Below are positions 8,472-20,805 of a DNA stretch of 64,000 nt, in pieces. Numbering within the stretch: the stretch's first letter is position 1; every line of letters begins with the position of its first letter. This stretch comes from Rheinheimera tangshanensis (GTDB lineage: Bacteria; Pseudomonadota; Gammaproteobacteria; Enterobacterales; Alteromonadaceae), in NCBI RefSeq assembly GCF_014645135.1, contig NZ_BMLH01000010.1, positions 62,001-126,000 of the forward strand, given 5' to 3'. Made by a program: the position numbers and the translations under genes. The notes under the pieces are model-generated. The model was not told where the DNA came from and did not search any database. It worked only from the letters and a program-made list of their open reading frames with translations.

Positions 8472-9740
8472 TTAACTATTTTTTTGCCGTTTCATCGACT
8501 CAAAAAACTCGTCGTTGGTTTTGGTCATCGACAGTTTATCGATCAGGAACTCCATGCAATCTGTTTCATCCATTGGATGCAGAATTTTACGCAGGATCCA
8601 CATTTTCTGTAATTCTTCCGGAGAGGCCAACAGCTCTTCACGACGGGTGCCTGAGCGGTTGAAATCAATAGCAGGGAATACACGGCGCTCAGCAATTTTA
8701 CGCGACAGGTGTAATTCCATATTACCTGTACCTTTAAACTCTTCGTAAATCACTTCGTCCATCTTCGAGCCTGTGTCTACCAATGCTGTAGCGATAATAG
8801 TTAAGCTACCGCCTTCTTCAACATTACGGGCTGCACCAAAAAAGCGTTTTGGTTTGTGTAAAGCGTTGGCGTCCACACCACCTGTTAATACCTTGCCTGA
8901 GCTTGGAATTACAGTGTTATAGGCACGGGCCAAGCGAGTAATAGAGTCGAGTAAAATAATAACGTCTTTTTTGTGTTCAACTAAACGCTTGGCTTTTTCG
9001 ATAACCATTTCAGCCACCTGAACGTGACGGCTGGCTGGTTCGTCGAAGGTAGAAGCGACGACTTCGCCTTTCACCAGACGTTGCATCTCGGTGACTTCTT
9101 CCGGACGTTCGTCAATCAGCAATACCATCAACACACATTCAGGGTGGTTTGCAGCAATAGACTGAGCAATGTTTTGCAGCAGTATAGTTTTACCGGCTTT
9201 TGGCGGTGCAACAATCAAACCACGCTGACCACGACCAATAGGAGAGGCCAGGTCCAACACGCGGGCTGTGATGTCTTCTTTACTGCCGTTACCACGTTCC
9301 ATACGTAAGCGGGAGTTAGCGTGCAGTGGTGTTAAGTTTTCAAACAAAATTTTGTTACGGGCTTGCTCAGGACGACCGAAGTTGACTTCGTTCACTTTGA
9401 GCAAGGCAAAATAACGTTCGCCTTCTTTTGGCGGGCGAATTAAGCCAGAAATGGTGTCACCAGTACGCAGGTTAAAGCGTCTGATTTGGCTTGGTGAGAC
9501 GTAAATGTCGTCCGGGCCAGCCAAATAGGAGCTGTCAGAAGAACGTAGGAAACCGAAGCCATCGGTCAGGATTTCAACAACGCCGTCACCAAAAATCTCT
9601 TCGCCATTTTTGGCGTGGGATTTTAAGATAGCGAAAATAATGTCTTGCTTACGTAAGCGGGCCATGTTTTCCAGGCCCATAGACTCGGCTAAATCAACCA
9701 GCTCGTTAATCGGCTTCAGTTTTAGTTCGGTTAAATGCAT
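8472..9740 (-). CDS. rho: Transcription termination factor Rho
   Basis: Rho is the hexameric RNA-dependent ATPase that ends transcription on untranslated RNA. All parts are present: the N-terminal helical domain and cold-shock-like RNA-binding domain ([22 protein letters not shown]), Walker A ([12 protein letters not shown]), Walker B region ([14 protein letters not shown]), the Q-loop ([11 protein letters not shown]) and the R-loop ([10 protein letters not shown]). At 422 residues it is standard length. The upstream region to 9896 is free of genes and could hold the promoter and autoregulatory leader. Confidence 0.98.
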   Translation of the reverse strand: MHLTELKLKPINELVDLAESMGLENMARLRKQDIIFAILKSHAKNGEEIFGDGVVEILTDGFGFLRSSDSSYLAGPDDIYVSPSQIRRFNLRTGDTISGLIRPPKEGERYFALLKVNEVNFGRPEQARNKILFENLTPLHANSRLRMERGNGSKEDITARVLDLASPIGRGQRGLIVAPPKAGKTILLQNIAQSIAANHPECVLMVLLIDERPEEVTEMQRLVKGEVVASTFDEPASRHVQVAEMVIEKAKRLVEHKKDVIILLDSITRLARAYNTVIPSSGKVLTGGVDANALHKPKRFFGAARNVEEGGSLTIIATALVDTGSKMDEVIYEEFKGTGNMELHLSRKIAERRVFPAIDFNRSGTRREELLASPEELQKMWILRKILHPMDETDCMEFLIDKLSMTKTNDEFFESMKRQKNS

Positions 9741-9896
9741 ATGATGGGTTCTTGTTGGTCAAACAGAATTAAATTGCTTGCCGCTGATTAAAAGGAAGTA
9801 GGCTTAGGTTTAGTCAACGGAAAAGCGTGGTTACAGGGATTTGTTGCTGCGTTACACATTAGCAGGATAATTTTCAGTCGTCCAGCCGTAAAAAAC

Positions 9897-9925
9897 AAAA
9901 AGGCGTATAAAAAATACGCCTTTTT
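9897..9925 (-). terminator. Bidirectional terminator after trxA
   Basis: A 12-bp stem (9897-9908 with 9914-9925) flanked by A and U runs on both sides lies 9 bases after the trxA stop. It ends the leftward trxA transcript before the rho promoter region. Confidence 0.85.
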
Positions 9926-9934
9926 ATCGAGGAC

Positions 9935-10261
9935 TTAGATATTGCTGTCTAAAAACTCTTTTAACTGAGTTTTAGATAAAGCGCCAACTTTAGTCGCTGC
10001 AACCTGACCGTTTTTGAATAACAGTAAGGTTGGGATGCCACGAATACCAAATTTTGGTGGAGTGCCAGGGTTATGGTCAATATTGACCTTAGCCACTGTG
10101 ACTTTACCTGCGTATTCTTGCGCCACTTCGTTGAGGATAGGTGCAATCATTTTGCACGGACCACACCACTCAGCCCAAAAATCGACCAGGACAGGGGCAG
10201 CAGCTTTTAACACGTCGGCTTCGAAGCTGTCGTCTGACACCTGCAGAATATGTTCACTCAT
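9935..10261 (-). CDS. trxA: Thioredoxin 1
   Basis: This 108-residue protein is the cytoplasmic disulfide reductase, with the redox pair Cys33-Gly-Pro-Cys36 in [14 protein letters not shown] and the cis-proline segment [14 protein letters not shown]. The reading frame is open much further upstream, but the start at 10261 is set by GGAG 6 bases before it and by the normal length. A TTGACA hexamer lies upstream on the minus strand (10309-10314) with a TACACT at a short 15-base spacing, a possible promoter. It is divergent from rhlB, as in E. coli. Confidence 0.97.
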   Translation of the reverse strand: MSEHILQVSDDSFEADVLKAAAPVLVDFWAEWCGPCKMIAPILNEVAQEYAGKVTVAKVNIDHNPGTPPKFGIRGIPTLLLFKNGQVAATKVGALSKTQLKEFLDSNI

Positions 10262-10365
10262 TGTATTCTCCGTTATTGCTGGGCAGTAGTGTAACTGCAA
10301 AAAAGTATTGTCAATTTTATCCGGACTGTTTCTTATTGCAAGCGTAACGGTTATGCTTAGCGTGT

Positions 10366-11637
10366 ATGAATAAAACACACTTAACTCAGCATAAATTTGC
10401 CGATTTCGCATTGGCTCCACAGGTTCTTGCCGCTTTGGCCGCGCAAGGTTATGACCATTGTACCCCAATCCAGGCTCAATGTTTGCCTCTTGCGTTAGCT
10501 GGCAAAGATATTGCGGGCCAGGCACAAACAGGTACTGGTAAAACTCTCGCCTTTCTGACGGCAACTTTCCATCATTTGTTAACCCATGAGCCAAAGGCTA
10601 AAGGGCAACCTCGTGCCATCATTATGGCTCCTACGCGCGAACTGGCCGTTCAGATCCATCATGATGCTCTGGCATTGGCCAAAACATCGGGCTTAAAGCT
10701 TGCTTTGATTTATGGGGGCGAGGGTTACGATTCTCAACGCCAATTGTTGGAGCAGGGCGCAGATATTTTAATTGGCACCACAGGCCGCTTAATTGATTAC
10801 CTGAAACAAGGCCTGTACGACCTGTCACAAATCCAGGTGGTGGTGCTGGATGAAGCCGATCGTATGTTCGATTTAGGTTTTATCAAAGACATCCGTTTTA
10901 TGTTCCGTCGTATGCCACCAGTGACTGAACGTTTGAGTTTATTGTTCTCTGCCACTTTGTCTTACAAGGTGCAGGAACTGGCATTTGAGCAGATGAACCA
11001 GCCCGTGCATATTCACGTGGCGCCTGAACAAATGACCGGCTCACGTATTTCTGAAGAATTATTTTATCCGTCAGACGAACACAAAATGAAATTGTTGCTG
11101 ACGCTGATGGAAGAGGAATGGCCGGATAAAGCCATAGTTTTTGCCAATACCAAACATTGCTGTGAAGATATTCACGCCTGGCTGGAAGCCGATGGTCACC
11201 GTGTTGGTTTGCTGACAGGGGATGTGATCCAGAAAAAACGTTTACGTATTCTGGAGGATTTCACCAGCGGTAAACTGGACATTCTGGTCGCGACTGACGT
11301 TGCCGCCCGTGGTTTACATATTCCTATGGTTAGTCACGTCTTTAACTACGACTTACCAGACGATTGTGAAGACTATGTACACCGTATTGGTCGTACTGGC
11401 CGTGCCGGTGAAAGTGGTAAAGCTATCAGTTTTGCCTGCGAGCGTTATGCACTGAACCTGACGGCTATTGAAGACTATATCCGTCATGCTATTCCTGTCA
11501 CTCAATACGACACTACAGCGTTACTGGAAGATTTGACCGTGCCAAAACCACGGGTCAGACGTCGTCCTGGACAAGCGCGCAGTGGTGGACGACCTAACCC
11601 TAATGGGCCAAGAAACCCACGTAGCCGCCCGCGCTAA
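10366..11637 (+). CDS. rhlB: ATP-dependent RNA helicase RhlB
   Basis: This DEAD-box helicase unwinds structured RNA and in relatives works with RNase E in the degradosome. Motifs in order: Q-motif ([13 protein letters not shown]), I (AQTGTGKT), Ia (PTRELAVQI), II ([13 protein letters not shown]), III (SATLS), V-VI ([22 protein letters not shown]). The 423-residue protein ends in a basic arginine- and glycine-rich tail ([16 protein letters not shown]) suited to RNA contact. gppA follows after 4 bases, the same arrangement as in E. coli. Confidence 0.95.
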   Translation: MNKTHLTQHKFADFALAPQVLAALAAQGYDHCTPIQAQCLPLALAGKDIAGQAQTGTGKTLAFLTATFHHLLTHEPKAKGQPRAIIMAPTRELAVQIHHDALALAKTSGLKLALIYGGEGYDSQRQLLEQGADILIGTTGRLIDYLKQGLYDLSQIQVVVLDEADRMFDLGFIKDIRFMFRRMPPVTERLSLLFSATLSYKVQELAFEQMNQPVHIHVAPEQMTGSRISEELFYPSDEHKMKLLLTLMEEEWPDKAIVFANTKHCCEDIHAWLEADGHRVGLLTGDVIQKKRLRILEDFTSGKLDILVATDVAARGLHIPMVSHVFNYDLPDDCEDYVHRIGRTGRAGESGKAISFACERYALNLTAIEDYIRHAIPVTQYDTTALLEDLTVPKPRVRRRPGQARSGGRPNPNGPRNPRSRPR

Positions 11638-11641
11638 GTCG

Positions 11642-13147
11642 ATGGACGGCGCAGGAAAACCGACACAGCATAATGATATTTATGCTGTGATCGATCTCGG
11701 CTCCAATAGCTTTCATATGTTGATGGTGAAAGTGGTTGGTGGCAGTGTTCAGGTGATAGGCCGGGTCAAACGTAAAGTGCGTTTGGCCGCAGGTTTAAAC
11801 GACAGTTTAGTGCTTAGTAAACAAGCCATGACCCGGGGTTGGGAATGCCTGGCCTTGTTTGCTGAACGTCTGCAAGATATTCCTTCTGCAAATATACGTA
11901 TTGTGGGTACTGCCACACTTCGATTAGCCCGTAACGTCAAGACTTTTTTGGTGGAAGCTGAGGCTATTTTAGGTCAGCCCATTCAGGTGATTTCTGGCGA
12001 AGAAGAAGCTCGTATTATTTATCTGGGCGTCGCTCATACCTCCAATTGTGATTCGAACCGTCTGGTGATCGATATAGGCGGCGCTTCCACCGAAATCATA
12101 GTGGGGCAGGGCTTTCAGCCGATTTTGTTGTCCAGTCTGAACATGGGCTGTGTGACTTTTCTTGAGCGTTATTTTGAAAATAATGAGTTAAGCGAAGCCA
12201 ACTTTAATGCCGCTATTGCCGCCGCAGAACATGAAATCCGCACTATCAGCGAGCAGTATCTGACTCAGGGCTGGCAAAATGCCGTAGGCGCGTCCGGTAC
12301 TGTACAGGCGATGCAGGAAATCTTAGTAGGTCAGGGCAAAGATGAAGTCATTACCTTGCCACGACTGGAAGCTATTATGCAGCAGGCTTTGGCCTGTGGT
12401 CATATGGATCAGCTGAATCTGCCTGGTTTAGCTCAGGAGCGTAAGCAGGTATTCCCTTCTGGCTTAGCGATTTTAATCGCCCTGTTTCGGGTGCTGAATA
12501 TCAGCGGCATGACGTTATCCGGTGGGGCTTTGCGCGAGGGCGTGCTTTACAGCATGTTACCGCAGTTGCAGCATCAGGATGTACGTGCCCGCACTATGCA
12601 AAGTATGATGGTGCGTTATTACATCGACCAGCAGCATGCAGAGCGGGTGGCGGATATGGCCGCTACTTTGGCCTCCCAGCTGCATCAGCAATGGAATTTA
12701 TCCAGTTTTGAAGGTCTGGCCATGTTGCGCTCAGGCGCTTTATTGCATGAGCTGGGCTTGTTGATTGAATACAAAAATCATCACCACCATGGCGCTTATA
12801 TTATCAGCCATGCCGAACTACCGGGTTTTACCCGGGCGCAGCAACAGCTGCTGATGGCTTTGGTGTATAACCACAGGGCCGATATTCATAAAGAAATTCT
12901 GTCGAAACAAACCATGACTTCAGTGTTACTTGCTGTGCGTTTAACCCGCTTACTGCGCTTGTCGGTGATACTGTCAATGCGTCGTCGCTACGAGGTATTA
13001 CCTGAAGTGCAGATCACAGCTCAAGCTGAAGCTCTGACTTTAACTTTGCCGCAAGGCTGGTTGGAGCATCATCCGCTGATGCGGGCTGAGCTGGAGCAGG
13101 AAGTGGAGTATCAGCAGCAGGCGGGTTGGCAACTAAGCATTGAATAA
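11642..13147 (+). CDS. gppA: Ppx/GppA-type phosphatase (guanosine pentaphosphate phosphatase)
   Basis: The protein hydrolyses pppGpp to ppGpp and/or exopolyphosphate. It has the ASKHA phosphatase N-domain (AVIDLGSNSFHMLMVKV; SGEEEARIIYLGV; VIDIGGASTEIIVG) and a C-terminal HD-like helical domain. From the ATG at 11642 it has 501 residues, close to E. coli GppA (494). The frame is open back to a GTG at 11582, inside rhlB, but that would add a non-conserved N-terminus; no strong ribosome site distinguishes the options. Position after rhlB favours GppA over Ppx. A strong terminator follows the stop. Confidence 0.88.
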   Translation: MDGAGKPTQHNDIYAVIDLGSNSFHMLMVKVVGGSVQVIGRVKRKVRLAAGLNDSLVLSKQAMTRGWECLALFAERLQDIPSANIRIVGTATLRLARNVKTFLVEAEAILGQPIQVISGEEEARIIYLGVAHTSNCDSNRLVIDIGGASTEIIVGQGFQPILLSSLNMGCVTFLERYFENNELSEANFNAAIAAAEHEIRTISEQYLTQGWQNAVGASGTVQAMQEILVGQGKDEVITLPRLEAIMQQALACGHMDQLNLPGLAQERKQVFPSGLAILIALFRVLNISGMTLSGGALREGVLYSMLPQLQHQDVRARTMQSMMVRYYIDQQHAERVADMAATLASQLHQQWNLSSFEGLAMLRSGALLHELGLLIEYKNHHHHGAYIISHAELPGFTRAQQQLLMALVYNHRADIHKEILSKQTMTSVLLAVRLTRLLRLSVILSMRRRYEVLPEVQITAQAEALTLTLPQGWLEHHPLMRAELEQEVEYQQQAGWQLSIE

Positions 13148-13148
13148 A

Positions 13149-13172
13149 GGGTCAGAGCTTTGGCTCTGACCC
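13149..13172. terminator. Terminator between convergent gppA and hemB
   Basis: A perfect 10-bp stem GGGTCAGAGC/GCTCTGACCC with a 4-base loop starts 2 bases after the gppA stop and is followed by a U-rich stretch; hemB ends on the other strand at 13180, so it may serve both. Confidence 0.8.
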
Positions 13173-13179
13173 TGGTGTT

Positions 13180-14928
<1,749 letters not shown>

Positions 14929-14932
<4 letters not shown>

Positions 14933-15729
14933 AGAGGGTACTCATCTGCTGTAATTTGAAACAGCACCTGGCTGTTCTTTCTGCTGTATGCAGCGATATC
15001 ATCGAGGCTGTAGCCAGTTAGACTGGCAAATTGTATTGCTATTTCTGACAGATAAGCGGGTTCATTCCGGCTTGATTTTGGTTTAGGAACCAATGTTTTT
15101 GGTAATAAAAAAGGTGCGTCTGTTTCCAGTATCAATCTGTCCAGTGGCAAATAGCGGACAGCTTCTCTCAAACTCTGACCACGTTTTTCGTCACATAACC
15201 AACCGGTAATACCAATATACAGGCCCAAATCCAGATAAGCTTTTAGTTGAGCTTTATCGCCTGTAAAACAATGAGCTACACCTGCCAGACCTTGATAACG
15301 CTGTAGCATCTGATATTGAGTCGTAAAGGCATCGCGCTCGTGCAGATAAATCGCTTTGTTATGTTCAGAGGCCAGTTGCAGTTGTGCTTCAAACACCTGT
15401 ATTTGGTTTTGTGGTGTAGAAAAATTCCGATTGAAATCCAGTCCACATTCACCAACGGCAACCACTGAAGGGTGTTGCAGTAAACTGCTTAATCGGCAGA
15501 TCCAGTCAGCTTGTACCTGGTCGGCCTGATGCGGGTGTACACCAGCAGTGCAATACAATCTTGGATCGGATAAAGCATAAGCTTGTTGCAGCTCAGACTC
15601 TTCAATGTCACTGCTAATCAACAACATACCAGATAAACCATGGTGCCAGGCATTGGCCAGTACCTGCTCCCTATCTAGCGAAAAGCGCGGGTTAAATAAA
15701 TTAATCCCGGCATCAAACCAAGCTTTCAT
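14929..15729 (-). CDS. tatD: TatD-family metal-dependent deoxyribonuclease
   Basis: The protein follows E. coli TatD closely: DAGINLFNPRF at the N-terminus, GVHPHQAD, VVAVGECGLDFNRNFS, AHCFTGDKAQ, LILETDAPFLLP and PKSSRNEPAYL, all metal-binding or conserved segments of this amidohydrolase-fold nuclease. It has 3'-5' exonuclease activity in relatives and is not needed for Tat export despite its name. At 266 residues it is normal length. It follows a gene of unknown role that separates it from tatC. Confidence 0.93.
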
Positions 15730-16293
15730 TTATTTGTCCCGACGGACTCTGGTTTTTTTAAACTGACCTTCTTTATTGATAAAAAACGAGTTAAATGCGC
15801 CACGCTGCAGTTGATAAGATTCTCCAATCGAAGCGGTGAATGCTTCTTTGATCACCTGGCGCCAGACCTGACCGTTTTCAAAAGTGAAAATCAGTTCTCC
15901 GTAAGGAGTTTTGCCGACCTTAGCTAAGGTTAACGTCAAACTTTCTTGTGGGGCTTCCTGCTGCACCCTTTTGTGTTCAAGACCAAACTCCTCAATCGCC
16001 TGAGAAGGTGCAGGAGCGGCTTCGGCTACCGTTGCTGTTGTTGCCACTGGCACAGCTGCTGCTACAGGTGCAGTCGCCACTGCAGATGAAGCTGATTCTG
16101 CTACCGCAGTGGCCACAGGCGTTGCTACTGGAGCTGCACTTTTTACTACGACTAACTCAATACGGTCAAAACAGGCCAGACGTTGTTCGTTTGACGTGAT
16201 GCTTTGGCAGTTAATGATTTGATTCTCTAGCACTTGGGATGCATGCAGTGGTGCGATAAAACCCATTACCAATAAAGTCAGGTATTTGTTCAT
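15730..16293 (-). CDS. Exported protein of unknown function between tatC and tatD
   Basis: The 187-residue protein starts with a signal peptide ([18 protein letters not shown]). Residues about 25-45 hold a short cysteine segment ([19 protein letters not shown]), a pattern seen in several periplasmic proteins with a paired-cysteine helix. Residues about 50-100 are a low-complexity Ala/Val/Pro/Thr linker. The C-terminal half (about 110-187; [32 protein letters not shown]) looks like a small beta domain. It overlaps tatC by 4 bases and touches tatD, so it is co-translated in the operon. I do not recognise a function. Confidence 0.75.
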   Translation of the reverse strand: MNKYLTLLVMGFIAPLHASQVLENQIINCQSITSNEQRLACFDRIELVVVKSAAPVATPVATAVAESASSAVATAPVAAAVPVATTATVAEAAPAPSQAIEEFGLEHKRVQQEAPQESLTLTLAKVGKTPYGELIFTFENGQVWRQVIKEAFTASIGESYQLQRGAFNSFFINKEGQFKKTRVRRDK

Positions 16294-17036
16294 GAATTAG
16301 TCTCATCTGTCTCTGTAGAAGTAACATAAAACCGGCTCAGCCACAGACCCAATTCGTAGAGTAAACACATTGGGACTGCCAGCAATGTCTGGGATAATAC
16401 ATCAGGTGGTGTCAGCAACATACCGATAATAAAGGCAAATACAACAAAATAAGGACGTTTTTCAACCAACTGTTGCCTTGTTACTGCACCTGTCCATACT
16501 AATAACAACACAGCGACCGGAATTTCAAAAGATAAACCAAAAGCGAAAAAAAGTTTTAAAACGAAATCGAGGTAGCTGCTGATATCCGTCGCTATCGTAA
16601 CTCCTTCAGGCGCGACACTGGTGAAAAAGCCAAAGACCAGGGGGAAAACCACGTAGTACGCAAAGGCGATGCCACAGTAAAACAGCAGAGTGCTGGAGAT
16701 GATCAGAGGTGCCACCAGATGCTTTTCTTTTTGATAAAGAGCAGGGGCTACAAATAACCAGATTTGCCACAACATATAAGGCACAGTCAGGCATAAAGCG
16801 ACAATGAAGGTCAGCTTAAAAGGGGCGAAAAATGGCGCAGCCACATCGGTGGCTATCATAGATGCGCCTGCCGGTAGCACAGCCATCAAAGGTGACGCCA
16901 TCAGGTGGTAGATATCAGCGGCAAAATACGCCAAAGAGATAAACACCAGCAATACCGCCATCACTGTATTGAGCAGACGGCGGCGTAATTCAATCAGGTG
17001 GCCTAACAGGCTGTTAGGGTTTGTGGTTTTTGTCAT
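16290..17036 (-). CDS. tatC: Sec-independent protein translocase TatC
   Basis: TatC is the multi-spanning receptor of the twin-arginine translocase that binds signal peptides of folded proteins. The 248-residue protein has six hydrophobic segments and family motifs [13 protein letters not shown] near the N-terminus and [33 protein letters not shown] later. It overlaps tatB by 23 bases. Confidence 0.96.
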   Translation of the reverse strand: MTKTTNPNSLLGHLIELRRRLLNTVMAVLLVFISLAYFAADIYHLMASPLMAVLPAGASMIATDVAAPFFAPFKLTFIVALCLTVPYMLWQIWLFVAPALYQKEKHLVAPLIISSTLLFYCGIAFAYYVVFPLVFGFFTSVAPEGVTIATDISSYLDFVLKLFFAFGLSFEIPVAVLLLVWTGAVTRQQLVEKRPYFVVFAFIIGMLLTPPDVLSQTLLAVPMCLLYELGLWLSRFYVTSTETDETNS

Positions 17037-17400
17037 CTGTTACTACTGGGTCCGATACAATCGAAGAAGGTGCAGCTGCAGGCTCTGCTGGCTGTGTTTG
17101 CGCAGAGTGAACCGTAGCCGGATAGGGATTGGTGACATCAGCTGCCGCTTGTCGTAGTTCAGTGATGGCCTGCATCTCTTCAGTGGTCAGGTTTAACAGG
17201 CCTTTTTCTTCGGCCTGCTTTAACTTGTCGTGTAGTTCCTGCACCCGTAATTCGTCATTTAATTCCGCCTGCATTTGCTGACCAAATTGTTTTACATTAC
17301 GAATAAAGCCACTGACACTGCGGATAGCGCCTGGCAGTCGCTCCGGGCCTAACACCAACAGAGCAACTACGGCTATGACCACTAATTCCCAAAAGCTCAT
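17014..17400 (-). CDS. tatB: Sec-independent protein translocase TatB
   Basis: TatB has one N-terminal membrane helix ([23 protein letters not shown]), then an amphipathic helix and a long charged, proline- and alanine-rich tail. The GPERLP hinge is the family signature. It works with TatC in signal-peptide recognition. At 128 residues it is of usual length. tatA ends one base before its start codon. Confidence 0.95.
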   Translation of the reverse strand: MSFWELVVIAVVALLVLGPERLPGAIRSVSGFIRNVKQFGQQMQAELNDELRVQELHDKLKQAEEKGLLNLTTEEMQAITELRQAAADVTNPYPATVHSAQTQPAEPAAAPSSIVSDPVVTDDKNHKP

Positions 17401-17664
17401 TTAGCGTTGTTCAGGAGTTTTAGGTTGTTCAGTGCTGGCAGGAGCTGTGTCTTTCGCTTCCGCCTTTAATTGCGGCTGTTGAGCCTGAACAACCGGTGCT
17501 GCCTGATCTGCAGTATCTTCCGGATCTTTGACCGAATTACGGAAACCTTTAATGGCAGAACCTAAATCTGAACCTATACCACGCAGACGCTTTGTGCCAA
17601 ACAGCAGGACAATAATCACCAGGATGATCAATAACTGCCAAATACTAATGCCACCAAAACCCAT
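17401..17664 (-). CDS. tatA: Sec-independent protein translocase TatA
   Basis: TatA forms the export pore. The 87-residue protein has the N-terminal helix ([23 protein letters not shown]), the FG hinge, the amphipathic helix with [16 protein letters not shown], and a disordered acidic/Gln-rich tail. AAAGGAG lies just before the ATG. It heads the tat genes, 50 bases after ubiB. Confidence 0.96.
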   Translation of the reverse strand: MGFGGISIWQLLIILVIIVLLFGTKRLRGIGSDLGSAIKGFRNSVKDPEDTADQAAPVVQAQQPQLKAEAKDTAPASTEQPKTPEQR

Positions 17665-17714
17665 GTTATTCTCCTTTCATATACAAACTCAAAACGAACC
17701 TGATGGCCCGTCTG

Positions 17715-19334
17715 TTAATTTTTAAAACAAAAAACCAGCGCAATCAGCGCTAGTCCCGCCGCTGTTATAGACCAGCCAGATGTCAGTAATAAGACAGCTG
17801 CTAATAAACTACAACCTGCCAGCACTGCGTTGGCCAGTTTTTTAGTCTGGTGTTGCTGTTGTGCCTGTACTTGCTGCAATTTCGCTAACAATTGAGCTTG
17901 TTGTTTGGGGCCTTGTTGCAAATACTGATGCAACAATCCCGGCATTTCCGGCATTTTTTCTGCCCAAAATGGTAAATTCGCTTTCACTTCGCGCCACAAG
18001 GCGGCAGGCCCCATCTGCTGTTTGACCCAGTTTTCCAGAAATGGTTTGGCTGTTTGCCATAAATCCAATTGTGGGTATAACTGACGCCCTAAACCTTCAA
18101 TATACAGCAGGGTCTTTTGTAACAATACCAGTTGCGGTTGAACCTGCATATTAAAACGACGGGCTGTGTTAAACAGATTAAACAGCACCTGGCCAAAAGA
18201 TATATCTTGTAGCGGTTTCTGGAAAATAGGCTCACAGACGGTGCGTATAGCACTTTCAAATTCTTCGACACTAGTGTCAGGGGGAACCCAGCCTGAATCC
18301 ACGTGCAACTGCGCCACTTTTAAGTAATCGCGGTTGAAAAAGGCCACAAAATTTTCTGCCAGATAGCGTTTGTCTTCTTTATTTAACGTACCGACTATAC
18401 CGCAGTCTATGCCGATATATTTTGGGTTGTGCGGTGTTTCAAAAGAGACAAAAATATTACCCGGATGCATATCGGCATGGAAAAAACTGTCGCGAAATAC
18501 CTGAGTAAAGAACACCTCTACGCCACGTTTAGCCAGCAGTTCCAGATTGGTCCCCTGAGAGCGCAGTGCTTCTAAATCTGAGACCGGAATACCATAAATC
18601 CGTTCCATCACCATCACGCCTGGTCTGCTGTGATCGGCGTAAACATAAGGGACATAGAGTGAGTCTGAACCCTCAAAGTTCCGTTTCAATTGAATGGCAT
18701 TGGCGGCTTCGCGTTGTAAGTCCAGCTCATCCAGAATAGTTTTGCGATACTCCGCCACCACTTCTTTAGGGCGTAATCTTTTGCCATCCGGCAGATAACG
18801 GGCCACTAAATCAGCTAAAGCGTCCATCAGCTCTAAATCAGCCAGAATTTGTGGTTTGATATCAGGCCGAATCACCTTAATCACCACATCAGCCAAAGTG
18901 CCGTCTGCTTGTTTTAGCTGAGCTGTGTGAACCTGTGCAATAGAAGCTGAAGCCAGTGGAGTTTCATCAAACCGTTCAAATAAGTCGTCAATCTGTTGTA
19001 AACCCAGTTGCTGAATGATCAACTGTCTGGCTTGTTCGCCTGGAAAGGCTTCTACTTTATCCTGTAATTTGGCAAGTTCATCCACCCACTGCGCAGGAAA
19101 TAAATCACGACGGGTGGATAACATCTGACCAAACTTCACCCAAACCGGCCCCAGTTGCTGTAAGGCTAAGCGTAAGCGCTCGCCTTCAGTTTTATCCGGG
19201 TGTTTGTTGCGTAACCAAAATGCAGCGCTGCGTACTGCTCGGAAATACCAGGGTTGCCACTGCGATGGGATCAATTGCTCCAATCCGTACTGCAGCAAAG
19301 TTTTTAAGATGTGGTAAAAGCGGCGCAGACCCAA
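17715..19334 (-). CDS. ubiB: UbiB, ABC1/ADCK-type atypical kinase for ubiquinone synthesis
   Basis: UbiB is the membrane-associated kinase-like ATPase needed for ubiquinone synthesis. The 539-residue protein shows the KxGQ motif ([14 protein letters not shown]), the alanine-rich loop ([13 protein letters not shown]), kinase-like [11 protein letters not shown] and [10 protein letters not shown] segments, and two C-terminal hydrophobic helices (about 500-538). The start codon is TTG at 19334, supported by AGGAG 6 bases upstream; it begins 2 bases after the ubiJ stop. Confidence 0.95.
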   Translation of the reverse strand: MGLRRFYHILKTLLQYGLEQLIPSQWQPWYFRAVRSAAFWLRNKHPDKTEGERLRLALQQLGPVWVKFGQMLSTRRDLFPAQWVDELAKLQDKVEAFPGEQARQLIIQQLGLQQIDDLFERFDETPLASASIAQVHTAQLKQADGTLADVVIKVIRPDIKPQILADLELMDALADLVARYLPDGKRLRPKEVVAEYRKTILDELDLQREAANAIQLKRNFEGSDSLYVPYVYADHSRPGVMVMERIYGIPVSDLEALRSQGTNLELLAKRGVEVFFTQVFRDSFFHADMHPGNIFVSFETPHNPKYIGIDCGIVGTLNKEDKRYLAENFVAFFNRDYLKVAQLHVDSGWVPPDTSVEEFESAIRTVCEPIFQKPLQDISFGQVLFNLFNTARRFNMQVQPQLVLLQKTLLYIEGLGRQLYPQLDLWQTAKPFLENWVKQQMGPAALWREVKANLPFWAEKMPEMPGLLHQYLQQGPKQQAQLLAKLQQVQAQQQHQTKKLANAVLAGCSLLAAVLLLTSGWSITAAGLALIALVFCFKN

Positions 19335-19336
19335 AA

Positions 19337-19942
19337 TTACTCCTGCCTGAAGGCGTTATGACGACTTAATACATCTAATCGCGCTTGCAACTGACTGACA
19401 TCACGGCTGAACTGGTTCATCTCGGCCTGAGTCGGACTCAAAGCCAGCTCGTCCTGAGCCAGTTCGACAGTCGCTTGTTCCAGTTGTTGTAACTGGGTTT
19501 GAATGTAAAGCTGTAACTGCTTTATCGCTATGGCCACTTTATGCGCCAGCGCATCCCCCAGCCACTGCGAGAGCTGCTGTTCCCAGTCCGGATTGAGGTG
19601 TTGTAGCAAAGAACTAAATTGCTGAGCGACCTGCAGATCGCCTTCAATCTGCAGCTTGTCTTGCTTAATCAGGCGGGTGAGCTGACTGGGATCATTCAGC
19701 TTTTGCAAGGTTGTAAGGTCTGTGACTATGACACAATCAACTTTTTCGTTGTGCTGATTCAGTAATAAGCTGTCTGCCGTAGCGGATAAAACAAAACGCC
19801 AGGGTAACTCCTGTAACTGCAAAGCCAGTTGTTTACCTTGTACTTTTTGTAATAAAGCCGGGGAGGCCGGATCCATAGCCACAACCTTGTGCAGCACTTT
19901 TTCCAAAGTAGCGCAAATCAGTTGTGGCACTAAACTCAACAT
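19337..19942 (-). CDS. ubiJ: UbiJ, SCP2-domain accessory factor for ubiquinone synthesis
   Basis: The 201-residue protein has an N-terminal sterol-carrier-protein-2-like domain and a C-terminal coiled coil (about 155-195, [13 protein letters not shown] to [15 protein letters not shown]). UbiJ binds lipid intermediates and helps organise the Ubi complex. Identity rests on its place between ubiE and ubiB and on this domain order; individual residues are not strongly diagnostic. Its start codon overlaps the ubiE stop. Confidence 0.9.
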   Translation of the reverse strand: MLSLVPQLICATLEKVLHKVVAMDPASPALLQKVQGKQLALQLQELPWRFVLSATADSLLLNQHNEKVDCVIVTDLTTLQKLNDPSQLTRLIKQDKLQIEGDLQVAQQFSSLLQHLNPDWEQQLSQWLGDALAHKVAIAIKQLQLYIQTQLQQLEQATVELAQDELALSPTQAEMNQFSRDVSQLQARLDVLSRHNAFRQE

Positions 19943-20697
19943 CAGAATTTATAACCTTTATGCAGAGCTACTATGCCGCCTGTCAGGTTGTGGTAGCTGA
20001 CATGCTCAAAACCTGCGGTTTCCATCATCTGTTTTAAGGTGTCCTGATCCGGATGCATCCGGATAGACTCCGCCAGATACTGATAACTTTCTTTGTCGTT
20101 GGCGACCAATCCACCAATAGTAGGCAGTAGTTTGAAGGAATACAGATCGTAGACTTTGCTCAGCCACTCGTACTCAGGTTTGGAAAACTCCAGCACCAGT
20201 AAACGGCCACCAGGTTTTAATACTCTGTACATAGAACGTAAAGCCGCGTCTTTGTCGGTAACATTACGCAGACCAAAACCGATACTGATGATATCAAAGC
20301 TGTTGTCGGCAAAAGGCAAGGCTTCCGCATTGGCCTGCACATAATCGATATTATTGACCAGACCTAAGTCGCGTAATTTATCGCGACCGACATTCAGCAT
20401 AGACTCGTTAATATCGGCGAGAATCACTTTGCCGGTTGGGCCTACTCTTTTAGAAAACAGCGCTGTGATGTCACCTGTGCCACCGGCCAAATCCAATACC
20501 TGATGACCAGGCCGCACACCGCTGCAGTCAATGGTGAATCTTTTCCACAGTCGGTGGATGCCCATCGACATCACATCGTTCATCAGATCGTATTTGGCCG
20601 CAACAGAATGGAATACATTGGCCACAAGCGAGACTTTTTCAGTCTGCTTTACAGTTTTAAAGCCAAAATGAGTGCTATCAGGTTGCTGGTCAGTCAT
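19942..20697 (-). CDS. ubiE: UbiE, C-methyltransferase for ubiquinone/menaquinone synthesis
   Basis: UbiE methylates the quinone ring using S-adenosylmethionine. The 251-residue protein has the class I methyltransferase motif I ([16 protein letters not shown]), acidic loop ([11 protein letters not shown]), and the family segments [33 protein letters not shown] and [12 protein letters not shown]. It heads the leftward ubiE-ubiJ-ubiB-tat cluster, and the 108 bases upstream should contain its promoter. Confidence 0.97.
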   Translation of the reverse strand: MTDQQPDSTHFGFKTVKQTEKVSLVANVFHSVAAKYDLMNDVMSMGIHRLWKRFTIDCSGVRPGHQVLDLAGGTGDITALFSKRVGPTGKVILADINESMLNVGRDKLRDLGLVNNIDYVQANAEALPFADNSFDIISIGFGLRNVTDKDAALRSMYRVLKPGGRLLVLEFSKPEYEWLSKVYDLYSFKLLPTIGGLVANDKESYQYLAESIRMHPDQDTLKQMMETAGFEHVSYHNLTGGIVALHKGYKF

Positions 20698-20805
20698 AAA
20701 AAAGCCTTTGGCTGTTCGTTGTGAACTAAAGTGGCGCTAGTGTAAAAGATTCGGCGGCTTACGCCAACTTATCCTGTATCTTTATGCAGCTCTGTCTGTT
20801 TCAGA

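Noticed and set aside
8189-8662. 157-residue plus-strand frame across the ndh-rho junction
   Set aside because: It is antisense to two conserved genes and reads through the terminator hairpin; its composition is not protein-like.
9935-10594. Long 219-residue reading of trxA
   Set aside because: The upstream part runs over the rhlB start region and has no domain; thioredoxin with GGAG and normal length begins at 10261.
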